Source: JAJUJL01 sp041736465 (GTDB lineage: Bacteria; Chloroflexota; Anaerolineae; Anaerolineales; UBA4823). Taken from it: DNA of 64,000 nucleotides. Positions 1 through 7,663 of the stretch are shown here, piece by piece. The notes below the pieces were generated by a model, which worked only from the letters and a program-made list of their open reading frames with translations, searched no databases and had not been told where the DNA came from. How positions within the stretch are numbered: the stretch's first letter is position 1; every line of letters begins with the position of its first letter. The DNA lies in the NCBI GenBank assembly GCA_041736465.1, contig JBGSTO010000466.1:24589-88588 (forward strand), given 5' to 3'. The translations under genes were made by a program, and so were the position numbers.

Positions 1-10
1 GAAAAGGGGC

Positions 11-1471
11 TTATTGACTCTGCCGTTCTGCGTAGATTGATTCAACCTGCTCTTGCAGCCATTGTGCTGCAGTTTCAGGTGTCATGGTACCTTCCAGGGC
101 GATATTGCTGATGGCTTGTGAGATCAGAAGCCTTCCTTCAATATCACCAACAACTGCGCGTTGTGCTGCATCATAATCTGGGCGAAACAGCCAGCGTTGC
201 ATGGTTTCATAACCATTGGCGATCTGGTCGAGGGTTTCACCCGAATAATTGGCGAAGAATGGGCTGAGGTCTTTCCATCCATCGACGGCGGTCTTGGTAA
301 CCGGTACTTTACCAAAAGGCGCCAGTGCGAGCACATCCAGATAGCCTTCGGTGAGGAAGTATTCCACCACCGTTTGGGCAGCAGGATCTGCACCCTTCAT
401 GATCGAAAGCGTGACCAGCTGTCCATAGGAAGCCGCTCCATTCGGGCCGCGCATCTCAGGGGCAAAGCCTGATTTCTGGGCCAATTCAGGCACGGCGATT
501 TGTACATTTCCACCACTCTCCATGCCGGATCCCTCTACAAGATCGTCCATGACGTAGGTGCTGTAGAATAACATGCCAGATTGGTCTAGCTCATATGCTT
601 CGCGAGCTCCACGCCAATATTGCGGACCGGGCATCGCACAGCGCTGTAGCTCGCTGTAGAACCGCAGCGCTTCGATCATTTCCGGCGTGTTCATGGAAAC
701 TTCTTTGTTTTCGTTGAAAGGCCAGGCATTGTTGGATATGGCGACCTGTTCGAAAACCTGGTGTGGATAGTTCTGACCTGGGTCGGTTGCCAGCGTCAAG
801 GCGTAAATGAGGTTGCCGGTTCCAGGAAGCGCGTCACAGGCCGCGTTGATATCTTCCCAACTGATTGGAGCGTTCAGTCCTAACTGGGTGAATACATCCT
901 GGCGATACCAAAGCGCTTGAAGCCAGCCATCATATGGCACCGCGGCATACTTGCCCGTGGCAGGATCAGTCACCATGCCTAGCAGTCCACCGCGGAAATT
1001 ATCCTTTCCGATGCTGGCAATAACCGCCTCGGCGGCATCTTCATCCAGGATTTCATCGGCGGCGAAGGCGGCTACGCGTTCAACTCCCATGCGAACGATG
1101 TCCGGCAGACGGTTTGCAGCCAGCGCAGTAGCGATCCGTTGGGAGACTCCAGCCTCTTCAATTGGGACGATGCGGACATCGATTTCTGGATGTGCTTCCA
1201 TAAAACGTGCTGCTACAGCTTCGTAGGTATTAACACGTTCTTCCTCATTGTCCGTGGTCCAGAATTCGACTACGGTCTTATCTGTCGCTTCGGCAGGCAC
1301 CTCGACAACCTGTGTCACGACGACCTGCTTCTCGACTTCCTGTGTGACGACGACTTGCTTCTCGACTTCCTGTGTGACGACAACTGTCTCGACAATAGTT
1401 TGCGGTTGACAGGCGGAAAGAATAAACGCCAAAACCGTCAACAGGCTAAGAATGTGGATAGTCCTTTTCAT
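11..1471 (-). CDS. ABC transporter sugar-type substrate-binding lipoprotein
   Basis: This 486-residue protein is an extracytoplasmic solute-binding protein of the carbohydrate-uptake (family 1) type. A signal peptide ends in a lipobox with Cys21 (ILSAC), so it should be lipid-anchored on the outer face of the membrane. Residues about 27-55 are a linker built from repeats of VVVTQEVEKQ. The binding domain follows, from about WTTDNEEE onward, with the usual hinge motif VPYDGW and a C-terminal lobe. A clear AGGAGA sits 7 bases before the ATG. It lies 81 bases downstream of the LacI gene on the same strand; the permease genes of the operon would lie beyond the left edge. The sugar cannot be named from sequence. 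Confidence 0.9.
   Translation of the reverse strand: MKRTIHILSLLTVLAFILSACQPQTIVETVVVTQEVEKQVVVTQEVEKQVVVTQVVEVPAEATDKTVVEFWTTDNEEERVNTYEAVAARFMEAHPEIDVRIVPIEEAGVSQRIATALAANRLPDIVRMGVERVAAFAADEILDEDAAEAVIASIGKDNFRGGLLGMVTDPATGKYAAVPYDGWLQALWYRQDVFTQLGLNAPISWEDINAACDALPGTGNLIYALTLATDPGQNYPHQVFEQVAISNNAWPFNENKEVSMNTPEMIEALRFYSELQRCAMPGPQYWRGAREAYELDQSGMLFYSTYVMDDLVEGSGMESGGNVQIAVPELAQKSGFAPEMRGPNGAASYGQLVTLSIMKGADPAAQTVVEYFLTEGYLDVLALAPFGKVPVTKTAVDGWKDLSPFFANYSGETLDQIANGYETMQRWLFRPDYDAAQRAVVGDIEGRLLISQAISNIALEGTMTPETAAQWLQEQVESIYAERQSQ
1325..1384 (-). repeat. Two tandem 30-bp repeats inside the binding-protein gene
   Basis: Two adjacent near-identical 30-base units (1325-1354 and 1355-1384) encode two copies of the decapeptide VVVTQEVEKQ in the linker between lipid anchor and binding domain. 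The repeat is in frame, so slippage would only lengthen or shorten the tether. Confidence 0.85.
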
Positions 1472-1552
1472 GATTTTCTCCTCTTGTGTGAATTGGGTTA
1501 ATGAGTAGATTGGTTGAACTAACTAAGCCTGATCCAGCAAGAGCTCACCTCC

Positions 1553-2593
1553 TCAAGGTCTACCTGGCAGGGTGGGTGGTATTCTGGCGCCGCAAGACTG
1601 ACGGATTACCAGATGAGGCGTCAAAATGCGCTGCGCCTCAAGAATAGCCTCCCGCCGGAGTGTCTTTATCAGCATTGCGCATACCAGCATGCCTATCTCG
1701 TAGATCGGCTGATTGACAGTTGTCAGCGGCGGATTGGCATGTTCAGCCAGCGGAATATCATCAAAACCGGTGATGGCGAGTTGGTTGCCTACCTGAATAC
1801 CTTGCGCGTGGGCTGCTTTCATTGCGCCAAACGCCATCAGGTCATTGAAAGCGAGGATTGCATCCGGTCGATCTGGCAGTTGGAGTAGCTGTTGTGCCAG
1901 CTTGTACCCGCTTTCCTGAGTAAGATTACCGGAAAGCCGGTGCTCTGCTCCGATTGACAAGCCGTGCTGCTGGAGAGCATCCTGGATGCCGCTCAAGCGT
2001 TGCATTGAAAAATTTAAGTCTAGAGGGGCTGTGATTGCAGCGAAGGAACGATGCCCAAGCATTACGAGATGATCAACAAGGGATCGCATGCCAGAGTAGC
2101 TGTCTACATCAACAAACGGGTACTCAGAATCACCCGATGTGCGGCCAAAGGATGTGAAAGGGAAAGCGATCTCGCGCAGGTAACGGATGCGAGCATCGTA
2201 TACTTTTGTCCGCGCAATAATGAAGCCATCCACGCGCCCGCTCTTGGCAATATCGTGGTAAACTCGAGTGTCATCTTCCCCCGTCAGACTGGTTGTTACC
2301 AGCAGGTCAAATCCGTCCTCGGCGGCCTGTTTGCTTACACCAGCGCTAAATTCGCTAAAAAAGGGGTCGACCATTCTTGGCTCATAGGTGGGAACGACCA
2401 GCCCTATGGTATCGGTGCGCTGTTTTTGTAAACGCTGTGCGAGCATACTGGGAGAGTAACCCAGCTCATCTGCTATCCGACGAACGAGAGCTTTTGTTTC
2501 TGGACTCACGTCTGGATAATCGTTCAATGCACGTGATACAGTGGTAATAGATTTTCCGACTTTGCGAGCGATATCCTCAATGGTTACTTTCAT
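1553..2593 (-). CDS. LacI/GalR-family transcriptional repressor
   Basis: This 346-residue regulator has an N-terminal LacI helix-turn-helix and hinge (MKVTIEDIARKVGKS, then TTVSRALND and LGYSPSMLAQRL) and a C-terminal periplasmic-binding-protein-like effector domain ending with the ITGFDDIPLAEHANPPLTTV signature. The open frame extends to 2662, but the extension runs through two operator palindromes and the family N-terminus begins at MKVTIED, so I place the start at 2593. It precedes the sugar-binding lipoprotein on the same strand and probably represses it, together with itself, in response to the imported sugar. The two operators lie directly upstream of the start. Confidence 0.93.
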   Translation of the reverse strand: MKVTIEDIARKVGKSITTVSRALNDYPDVSPETKALVRRIADELGYSPSMLAQRLQKQRTDTIGLVVPTYEPRMVDPFFSEFSAGVSKQAAEDGFDLLVTTSLTGEDDTRVYHDIAKSGRVDGFIIARTKVYDARIRYLREIAFPFTSFGRTSGDSEYPFVDVDSYSGMRSLVDHLVMLGHRSFAAITAPLDLNFSMQRLSGIQDALQQHGLSIGAEHRLSGNLTQESGYKLAQQLLQLPDRPDAILAFNDLMAFGAMKAAHAQGIQVGNQLAITGFDDIPLAEHANPPLTTVNQPIYEIGMLVCAMLIKTLRREAILEAQRILTPHLVIRQSCGARIPPTLPGRP

Positions 2594-2602
2594 GAGATGC
2601 AT

Positions 2603-2616
2603 CCAAAACGTTTTGG
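2603..2616. promoter_or_regulatory. LacI-family operator O1
   Basis: This is a perfect 14-bp palindrome CCAAAACGTTTTGG with the central CG typical of LacI/GalR operators. It lies about 10 bases upstream of the repressor start codon and would overlap its ribosome-binding region or transcription start. Confidence 0.85.
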
Positions 2617-2635
2617 GTGGTATTAATAGTGTAAC

Positions 2636-2649
2636 CCAAAACGTTTTGG
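2636..2649. promoter_or_regulatory. LacI-family operator O2
   Basis: This is an exact second copy of CCAAAACGTTTTGG, centred 33 bp (about three helical turns) from O1. On the reverse strand it falls between a possible -35 (TTGCAT) and -10 (TACACT) separated by 18 bases. Binding here would block RNA polymerase, and same-face spacing would let two dimers cooperate. Confidence 0.85.
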
Positions 2650-2734
2650 AAATGCAAAACAATCCAAATTGTCAGGATTGTGATCTTGATATGTAATTGC
2701 AATGATGTTGCTTGTAGATGTAGAGCGGGTCGGT

Positions 2735-3412
2735 TTACAGGGGTTTGATGGCTTCAGGCAGATCGTTGGCCGGGCTGTTGACCACCGTCGAAACTGGATA
2801 AGCGTTCATTCGCTCCGGCGGGAAGGGTACCAATAGCTTTGACAGGCTGGCGGCATTTGTCTCACCTGGCTGCAGCCAGTCTGTATAGCTCTCTTCCGGG
2901 AGTATCACAGGCATGCGGTTGTGGATGGAAGCCATCAGCTCGTTGGGTTCGGTGGTGATGATGGTGCAGGACAGGATGTTGGAGCCATCCGGGCTGTTCC
3001 AGTTCTCCCATAATCCGGCAAATGCAAATGGACGCCCATCAGCAAGGTGGATGTACATGGGCTGCTTGCGAATGCGTCTGCCGGATTCTTCGATTTTCTG
3101 CCATTCGAAGAATCCGTCTGCAAGGATCAAGCAGCGCCGGCGGCGAAACGCGTTGCGGAAAGAGGGCTTTTCTGCCAGAGTTTCGGCGCGGGCGTTGATC
3201 ATGCGGCTGCCGATGGTTGGGTCTTTAGCCCAGGAGGGGATCAGCCCCCAGACGAAGAAGTCCAGTTTGTTCGAACCATCGTTGGCAACGACAGCCACAG
3301 GCTGGCTTGGTGCGATATTGAAGCGCGGCGCCATGCCCGGGGGAATATTGATCCAGGGAAAGGTTTGCTGCAGGGTATTGATATCTGCCGTGAGTGTAAA
3401 ACGACCGCACAT
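2735..3412 (-). CDS. yedK: SOS-associated abasic-site protein, YedK/HMCES family
   Basis: This 225-residue SRAP-family protein shields abasic sites in single-stranded DNA by forming a covalent link through its N-terminal cysteine. The start at 3412 gives MCGRFTL, so Cys2 becomes the catalytic N-terminus after Met removal; the longer open frame to 3562 would bury it and is rejected. Other family marks are NARAET near residue 80, CLILADGFFEW, and the C-terminal VSTVVNSPANDLPE. No Shine-Dalgarno is visible. Instead a TGT-TATGAT box ends 6 bases before the ATG, suggesting a leaderless transcript. It is divergent from the MFS gene. I saw no LexA-box-like palindrome in the short upstream gap. Confidence 0.93.
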   Translation of the reverse strand: MCGRFTLTADINTLQQTFPWINIPPGMAPRFNIAPSQPVAVVANDGSNKLDFFVWGLIPSWAKDPTIGSRMINARAETLAEKPSFRNAFRRRRCLILADGFFEWQKIEESGRRIRKQPMYIHLADGRPFAFAGLWENWNSPDGSNILSCTIITTEPNELMASIHNRMPVILPEESYTDWLQPGETNAASLSKLLVPFPPERMNAYPVSTVVNSPANDLPEAIKPL

Positions 3413-3418
3413 AGGCCA

Positions 3419-3427
3419 ATCATAACA
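3419..3427 (-). promoter_or_regulatory. Extended -10 promoter of the yedK homolog (leaderless type)
   Basis: On the reverse strand the sequence reads TGTTATGAT, then six bases, then the ATG of the YedK homolog. Transcription would start at or next to the start codon. Confidence 0.55.
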
Positions 3428-3462
3428 AGATGTAACCACAAATGCAAGGTAAAATACCTGCC

Positions 3463-4677
3463 ATGACTCGCAGTGCACAGTCATCCACAGCCCACATCCG
3501 ACCCAATACCAGCCTGGTAATAACTGCTGGCTATTACCTCGCCTTTCTTGCCCTGGGGGCAACCGCAGCCTCGCTTGGCCCCACCCTGTCTACGCTCGCT
3601 TCTCGTACCGGCGTCACGCTCAGTACAGTCAGCATATTATTTACTGTTCGTTCGCTGGGATACATCCTCGGTTCTGCGGCAGGCGGGCGGGCGGTGGACC
3701 GTTTGCCGGGCAACCGCTTCCTGGCAGTGATGGTATTTATCATGGCAGGCATGATGATGCTGGTGCCGTTCATCCCGTTGTTTATCGTATTAAATCTGGT
3801 GCTTTTCGTCGTTGGCGCAGCGGAAGGCGCCCTGGATGTGAGCACCAACACCCTGCTGGTCTGGCTGCACCACCGCAAGGTGGCCCCATTTCTCAATGGG
3901 CTGCATTTTTTCTTTGGTCTTGGAGCCCTGATTTCACCCTTCATCGTTGGACAGGTGATCATCGCTACCGGCGACGTCGCCTGGGCGTACTGGCTGTTGG
4001 GGGCTGCTATGCTGCCTGCTGCGCTTCTGCTGCTGCCGTTACCCAGCCCAACGCCGCCGGAGGGGCAGGCAGCGGGCAAGGCTTCGAGTGCGCGCCTGCC
4101 GTTGATTTTCCTGGCGGCTGGCGTGCTGATCTTCTATGTTGGAGCCGAGAGCGGTTACGGCGGCTGGGTGTTTAACTACGCCAGAGATCAGGTAGGAGTC
4201 GGAACCGCAGTCGCCGCCGGCATGACCTCCGTATTTTGGGCTTCATTGACGGTGGGACGTCTGGTTTCTATTCCAGTGACAGCCCTGCTGCGACCCTCTG
4301 TGGTGCTGTACCTGGATTACGCCCTGTGTTTGATCAGTACGGGCATCCTGGCGATATACCCTGAATCGCGCACAGCGTTGTGGGTGGGCACGATAGGGTT
4401 GGGCTTTGGGATGGCCTCGATCTTCCCGACCGTGCTTGCTCTGGCTGAGCGGCGCATGGGCATTACCGGGGAGAGCGCCGGCTGGCTGTTTATAGGCGGC
4501 GGGTTAGGCGGCATGACGCTCCCCTGGTTGGTTGGGCAGTTTTTTGAGAGCCGGGGCCCGGGAAGTTTGCTTTTCTTTGTCGCCTGCGGCTTAATTCTGG
4601 GTGTCGCGCTGCTGTCCGTTACCTTGCGGCTCAGCAGCAAAACTCCCGGCAGTGAAGTGAAACATGCCGTCACATGA
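3463..4677 (+). CDS. Major facilitator superfamily transporter
   Basis: This is a polytopic membrane protein of about 404 residues with roughly twelve hydrophobic segments, an MFS fold resembling the sugar/fucose-permease or YfkF-like branch. Loop motifs include GGRAVDRLPGNR between helices 2 and 3. The substrate is unknown. I place the start at 3463 because TAAAAT lies 7 bases upstream, like neighbouring leaderless genes. An in-frame ATG at 3442 would add seven residues, and neither has a good Shine-Dalgarno. Its 3' end overlaps the next methyltransferase gene by 14 bases, so the two are co-transcribed and possibly translationally coupled. Confidence 0.88.
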   Translation: MTRSAQSSTAHIRPNTSLVITAGYYLAFLALGATAASLGPTLSTLASRTGVTLSTVSILFTVRSLGYILGSAAGGRAVDRLPGNRFLAVMVFIMAGMMMLVPFIPLFIVLNLVLFVVGAAEGALDVSTNTLLVWLHHRKVAPFLNGLHFFFGLGALISPFIVGQVIIATGDVAWAYWLLGAAMLPAALLLLPLPSPTPPEGQAAGKASSARLPLIFLAAGVLIFYVGAESGYGGWVFNYARDQVGVGTAVAAGMTSVFWASLTVGRLVSIPVTALLRPSVVLYLDYALCLISTGILAIYPESRTALWVGTIGLGFGMASIFPTVLALAERRMGITGESAGWLFIGGGLGGMTLPWLVGQFFESRGPGSLLFFVACGLILGVALLSVTLRLSSKTPGSEVKHAVT

Positions 4678-5233
4678 CGCTGAGCGTTGGAACACCCGCT
4701 ACCAGAATGACCGGCGCTATCAGGCGGATCCGGGAGCACGCGAGTTTTTGCGCCAGTGTGAGCCGCACCTGCCGGCGACCGGCCTGGCGTTAGATGCCGC
4801 AATGGGTCTGGGGGGCAATGCCGGTTATTTAAGCCAGCGAGGCTTGCAGGTCATCGGTGTGGATATCTCTGCGGTAGCAGTGCAGCGCGCCAAAAAAAAC
4901 TATCCCCGGTTGTGGGCGGTTCAGGCAGATCTATGTCATTTCCCGCTGCCTGCGAACCGCTTCGACGTAATCATTAACTTCTATTATCTGCAGCGCAGTG
5001 TGTGGAGGGAATACCCGCTGGCCTTACGCCAGGGTGGTGTGCTGGTGATAGAGACGCTGACTCAGGAGATGCACCAGATTCAAGCGAACATCCCCGCAGA
5101 GTATTTATTGGCGCCAGGCGAGCTCAAACAAATATTTTCAGATTTGCAGATACTTGTGTACCGGGAGGGTTGGATCGATGAGGCTGGACCGCATCCCAGA
5201 CCGGTTGCCAGCCTGCTCGCGGTTAAGGCTTGA
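4664..5233 (+). CDS. Class I SAM-dependent methyltransferase
   Basis: This 189-residue protein has the Rossmann methyltransferase core: motif I LDAAMGLGGNAGYL, the acidic strand-2 end VIGVDIS, then QADLCHFPLPANRFDVI, where the substrate strand begins. The N-terminus AERWNTRY resembles TehB-like and small-molecule methyltransferases. The substrate is not predictable. The start codon lies inside the end of the MFS gene (14-base overlap). Its stop overlaps the stop of the convergent methyltransferase at 5223 by 11 bases. Confidence 0.88.
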   Translation: MPSHDAERWNTRYQNDRRYQADPGAREFLRQCEPHLPATGLALDAAMGLGGNAGYLSQRGLQVIGVDISAVAVQRAKKNYPRLWAVQADLCHFPLPANRFDVIINFYYLQRSVWREYPLALRQGGVLVIETLTQEMHQIQANIPAEYLLAPGELKQIFSDLQILVYREGWIDEAGPHPRPVASLLAVKA

Positions 5234-5993
5234 TGGCGCGCGTGGCGATGAAGTATGGAATGTAATCGGACAATATACTCCCGGGATCTACATCTTCGAA
5301 CAAGCCCGTGAGCAGAAATCCAGCCCTTAGCTGCCCGTCGATTTGTTCTTCCAGACTGTGGCTGAACTCCAGGGGCAGGTTTTGGCTGGTGTAGCGCTGG
5401 CGCTCCTCTTCAGTCAGGTGGGTAAGATCGGAATAGGGAAGCTTATGCCTGACGACGAGTTTCCCGGCATCCATCAGGTCCATATCGAATAAATAAACCA
5501 GAGGATTATTGAAACCAGCGACGATGGCGCCGCCACGGCGCAGAACCCGGTAGGCCTCATTCCAGACCGGCTGAATATCGGGAATGAATACATTCGATAC
5601 GGGATGGAAGATGAAGTCAAAGCTGGCATCTGCAAAGACCGACAGGTCGCGCATATCCCCTTCGACCGTGCGCAGGGATAGCCCCTCTCGTCCGGCAACC
5701 TCCTGGTCCCGCTGCAGCTGGCGGGGAGAATTGTCATAGACGGTGACATTTGCGCCGGCAGCGGAGAGCACAGGTCCTTGCTGCCCGCCCCCAGAGGCCA
5801 GGCATAAGATCTCACAGCCGTGCAGCTCTTCAGGGTACCAGGAGCGAGGCACAAAGCGGGTAGGTGTGAGCAACAGGTTCAGCTCCCCTTGCCGGGCAGC
5901 AGCAATAACTTCAGGGCTTACCGGGATTGTCCAGGGATTCCCTTGCTCTACCTCTTTATTCCAGGCTTCTCGATTGTAGGCGCGAATATCCAT
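5223..5993 (-). CDS. Class I SAM-dependent methyltransferase (MDIRAYNREAWN type)
   Basis: This 256-residue protein starts MDIRAYNREAWNKEV, a start I recognise from a widespread soluble methyltransferase family of about this length. It has a SAM-binding motif ILCLASGGGQQGPVL, the acidic VTVYDNS, and FDFIFHPVSNVFI. Start 5993 is supported by GAGG five bases upstream; the frame remains open to 6056. The substrate is unknown. The gene overlaps the forward methyltransferase by 11 bases at the 3' ends, and it lies 87 bases downstream of the RsbW-like gene with a strong hairpin between them. Confidence 0.88.
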   Translation of the reverse strand: MDIRAYNREAWNKEVEQGNPWTIPVSPEVIAAARQGELNLLLTPTRFVPRSWYPEELHGCEILCLASGGGQQGPVLSAAGANVTVYDNSPRQLQRDQEVAGREGLSLRTVEGDMRDLSVFADASFDFIFHPVSNVFIPDIQPVWNEAYRVLRRGGAIVAGFNNPLVYLFDMDLMDAGKLVVRHKLPYSDLTHLTEEERQRYTSQNLPLEFSHSLEEQIDGQLRAGFLLTGLFEDVDPGSILSDYIPYFIATRAIKP

Positions 5994-6011
5994 AACGGCC
6001 TCATATGCAAG

Positions 6012-6046
6012 CAGCGTGCGAAGCAGATTCGACTGTTCGCACGCTG
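6012..6046 (-). terminator. Hairpin between the rsbW-like gene and the methyltransferase gene
   Basis: An inverted repeat of 14 base pairs with one bulged base and a six-base loop (arms 6012-6026 and 6033-6046) lies between two reverse-strand genes. There is no U-run after it, so it may be a weak terminator, an attenuator or an mRNA processing or stability element. Confidence 0.45.
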
Positions 6047-6080
6047 GAAGGTACAAAATTGCGGATAAACGGGTGTGCTT

Positions 6081-6494
6081 CTACGACGGCTTGCGCTTGA
6101 CCATGATCAGGGTGTTGCCAGTTTCCGGTGAGTAGGTGTAGCGGATCTCATCCATCATTTTTCTCATCAGAAAAAAGCCTACGCCGCGCGGCTTCAGCTC
6201 ATCAATCGAAACGCCGACTTTGGGATCGGGAATGGCTTCTGGATCAAAGGGTCTTCCATAGTCGCGCAAGATGATGATCAGCCTGTCTGCCTGCACGCTC
6301 ACTTCGCACTCCAACTCGCCGATACCTTCCCCACCGTAGGCATGATCGATGATATTGCTGCAGGCTTCATCTACTGCAAGTTCAACAGCGTAGATGGAGC
6401 GCTCGTCTAACCCGGTTGCTCGGGCGGCGTTGACAACAAATTCGCCGATTTTGGGGAGGCTCTCAAAACGGCCTGGAAGGCGCAGCGTATCCAT
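6081..6494 (-). CDS. RsbW-like anti-sigma factor / serine kinase (HATPase_c)
   Basis: This 137-residue GHKL-fold protein is of the SpoIIAB/RsbW class, which bind a sigma factor and phosphorylate an STAS-domain antagonist. The N-box is AVELAVDEACSNIIDHAYGG, followed by RDYGRPFDP (G1) and GVGFFLMRKMMDEI (G2). The start at 6494 yields MDTLRLPGRFESL, the usual family opening, 16 bases after the STAS stop. A TTG at 6545 would extend it into that gene. Together with the upstream STAS protein it forms a partner-switching pair; no sigma factor or PP2C phosphatase is adjacent, so its target is elsewhere. Confidence 0.88.
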   Translation of the reverse strand: MDTLRLPGRFESLPKIGEFVVNAARATGLDERSIYAVELAVDEACSNIIDHAYGGEGIGELECEVSVQADRLIIILRDYGRPFDPEAIPDPKVGVSIDELKPRGVGFFLMRKMMDEIRYTYSPETGNTLIMVKRKPS

Positions 6495-6510
6495 TAATGC
6501 TTGCTGCACG

Positions 6511-6846
6511 TTAAAAGCTGCCAACCGCAGCAGTAAGGTCTTCAAATATTTGAAAGTACGATCCCATGCCCACCAGGTTGAGTGAGTCGCGGATGTTGGA
6601 GTTCACTTTGACCAGAATGATCTCGCCCCGCTTATAGCGCTTGCATTTCTTCTGGGTCTCGATCAATACCCACCAACCTTTACTGGACATAAAGGTTACG
6701 TCGGCCATATCGAAGGCGATCTTATAGCGACCGGCCTCAACGATCGAGTTCAGGGCTTCTTCTAGCTGAGGCGCGGTGCTGCTGTCGATGCGACCATTGG
6801 CCTTAACCACGTCACAGCGCTTGTATTCTGTGATGCTGATATCCAT
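6511..6846 (-). CDS. STAS-domain anti-sigma factor antagonist (RsbV/SpoIIAA-like)
   Basis: This 111-residue single STAS domain has the conserved DMADVTFMSSKGWWVLI segment, whose serines correspond to the phospho-acceptor site in the SpoIIAA/RsbV family. In partner switching the dephosphorylated form sequesters the RsbW-like kinase and frees the sigma factor. AGGAGAAG precedes the ATG by 7 bases. It is the first gene of a two-gene operon with the kinase 16 bases downstream. An extended -10 promoter lies 45 bases upstream. Confidence 0.9.
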   Translation of the reverse strand: MDISITEYKRCDVVKANGRIDSSTAPQLEEALNSIVEAGRYKIAFDMADVTFMSSKGWWVLIETQKKCKRYKRGEIILVKVNSNIRDSLNLVGMGSYFQIFEDLTAAVGSF

Positions 6847-6890
6847 TGTATGCTTCTCCTCAGAATGCCGTCAGGGTAACCAGTTTTGAG

Positions 6891-6899
6891 ATTATATCA
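6891..6899 (-). promoter_or_regulatory. Extended -10 promoter of the STAS-rsbW operon
   Basis: The reverse strand reads TGATATAAT, a perfect extended -10 box, followed about 38 bases later by the ATG of the STAS gene, which has its own Shine-Dalgarno. No convincing -35 is seen. Confidence 0.55.
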
Positions 6900-6914
6900 C
6901 GACTAGGAAGCACC

Positions 6915-7343
6915 CTAACCAGAGGACTGCTTTGACATGCGCGCCAGGACACTCAGCATGAATCCCGCGGCTGTCAGCGCTGCCAGTCCAAGCTTGGTGA
7001 TATCGATGACCGGTTCAACCCGCACACCCTGCGGTGAAGCGACGATGACCGCCACGGGACGCGAAAAGGTGCGCCCTCCTCCGCCGCCTCCCCCGCCTGC
7101 GCCCTGATCCTTGTCTTCGGCGTGCCCTGATTTGCCATAACCGTATCCTGCGCCAAAGCCCATCCCGCATAGGACCTCGGCAGCAGGAACCATAAGGGTG
7201 TCGCCATGCGCTACCGGCTCGGCATACACGGCTTCGACGCTCGCCGTTTCCAGAAAGCGATCCATGGTTTCCTGAATGACTGCCAGACTGGCGTCAACGT
7301 TTTCTTCCAGTTCGAAATCGGGTTGGGTTGCTTGATCGTTCAT
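6915..7343 (-). CDS. GerW/YtfJ-family protein
   Basis: This 142-residue protein has the GerW (YtfJ) pattern: an N-terminal helical region, VMVPAAEVLCGMGFGAGYG, a glycine-only run near the middle (AGGGGGGGGRTF), then RPVAVIVASPQGVRVEPVID and a C-terminal hydrophobic helix. GerW is known from Bacillus spores, but family members occur in many non-sporulating bacteria, where the role is unknown. GGAGG lies 6 bases before the ATG. It is the third gene of a reverse-strand trio with the two upstream small proteins, 14 bases after the first and sharing a motif with it. Confidence 0.85.
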   Translation of the reverse strand: MNDQATQPDFELEENVDASLAVIQETMDRFLETASVEAVYAEPVAHGDTLMVPAAEVLCGMGFGAGYGYGKSGHAEDKDQGAGGGGGGGGRTFSRPVAVIVASPQGVRVEPVIDITKLGLAALTAAGFMLSVLARMSKQSSG

Positions 7344-7357
7344 ATGTATCCTCCGGG

Positions 7358-7645
7358 TTATTTTCTTGCGAACAATAGGCGATAAATCGCCAGCATCATG
7401 GTGAAGCCTGCGACCACGCCCAGGAGAGCCAGCTCAGCCCGCCGGGTGTAGTCGATCACAGGAATCACGATCTCGCTGCCATCGGATTCCCGTACCAATA
7501 CCGAAACAGGCCGGTTCCATACCAGCCCTGCAGGCGCCCCTGGGAAATTCAGAATCAGAGCCTGTGAAAAAGGTGTGATCTTGCGACCTGCAGCGTGCAA
7601 GGGTTTGCCCGCCCGGGTTTCCATGCGAATGGGTGCATAGCCCAT
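7358..7645 (-). CDS. Small membrane protein with GerW-like tail
   Basis: This 95-residue protein has no function that I recognise. Its second half, RPVSVLVRESDGSEIVIPVID followed by YTRRAELALLGVVAGF and a terminal membrane helix, matches the pattern of the tail of the GerW-like neighbour (RPVAVIV...VEPVID.T then a helix). The N-terminal half is short and basic. AGGAG precedes the start. The 14-base spacing to the GerW gene suggests co-translation and probably a shared complex at the membrane (inference). Confidence 0.75.
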   Translation of the reverse strand: MGYAPIRMETRAGKPLHAAGRKITPFSQALILNFPGAPAGLVWNRPVSVLVRESDGSEIVIPVIDYTRRAELALLGVVAGFTMMLAIYRLLFARK

Positions 7646-7663
7646 AGATATTCTCCTCAGGTA

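Noticed and set aside
1318..1390. Tandem repeats as a CRISPR or mobile element
   Set aside because: The 30-base units are in frame and encode a lipoprotein linker; there are no spacers.
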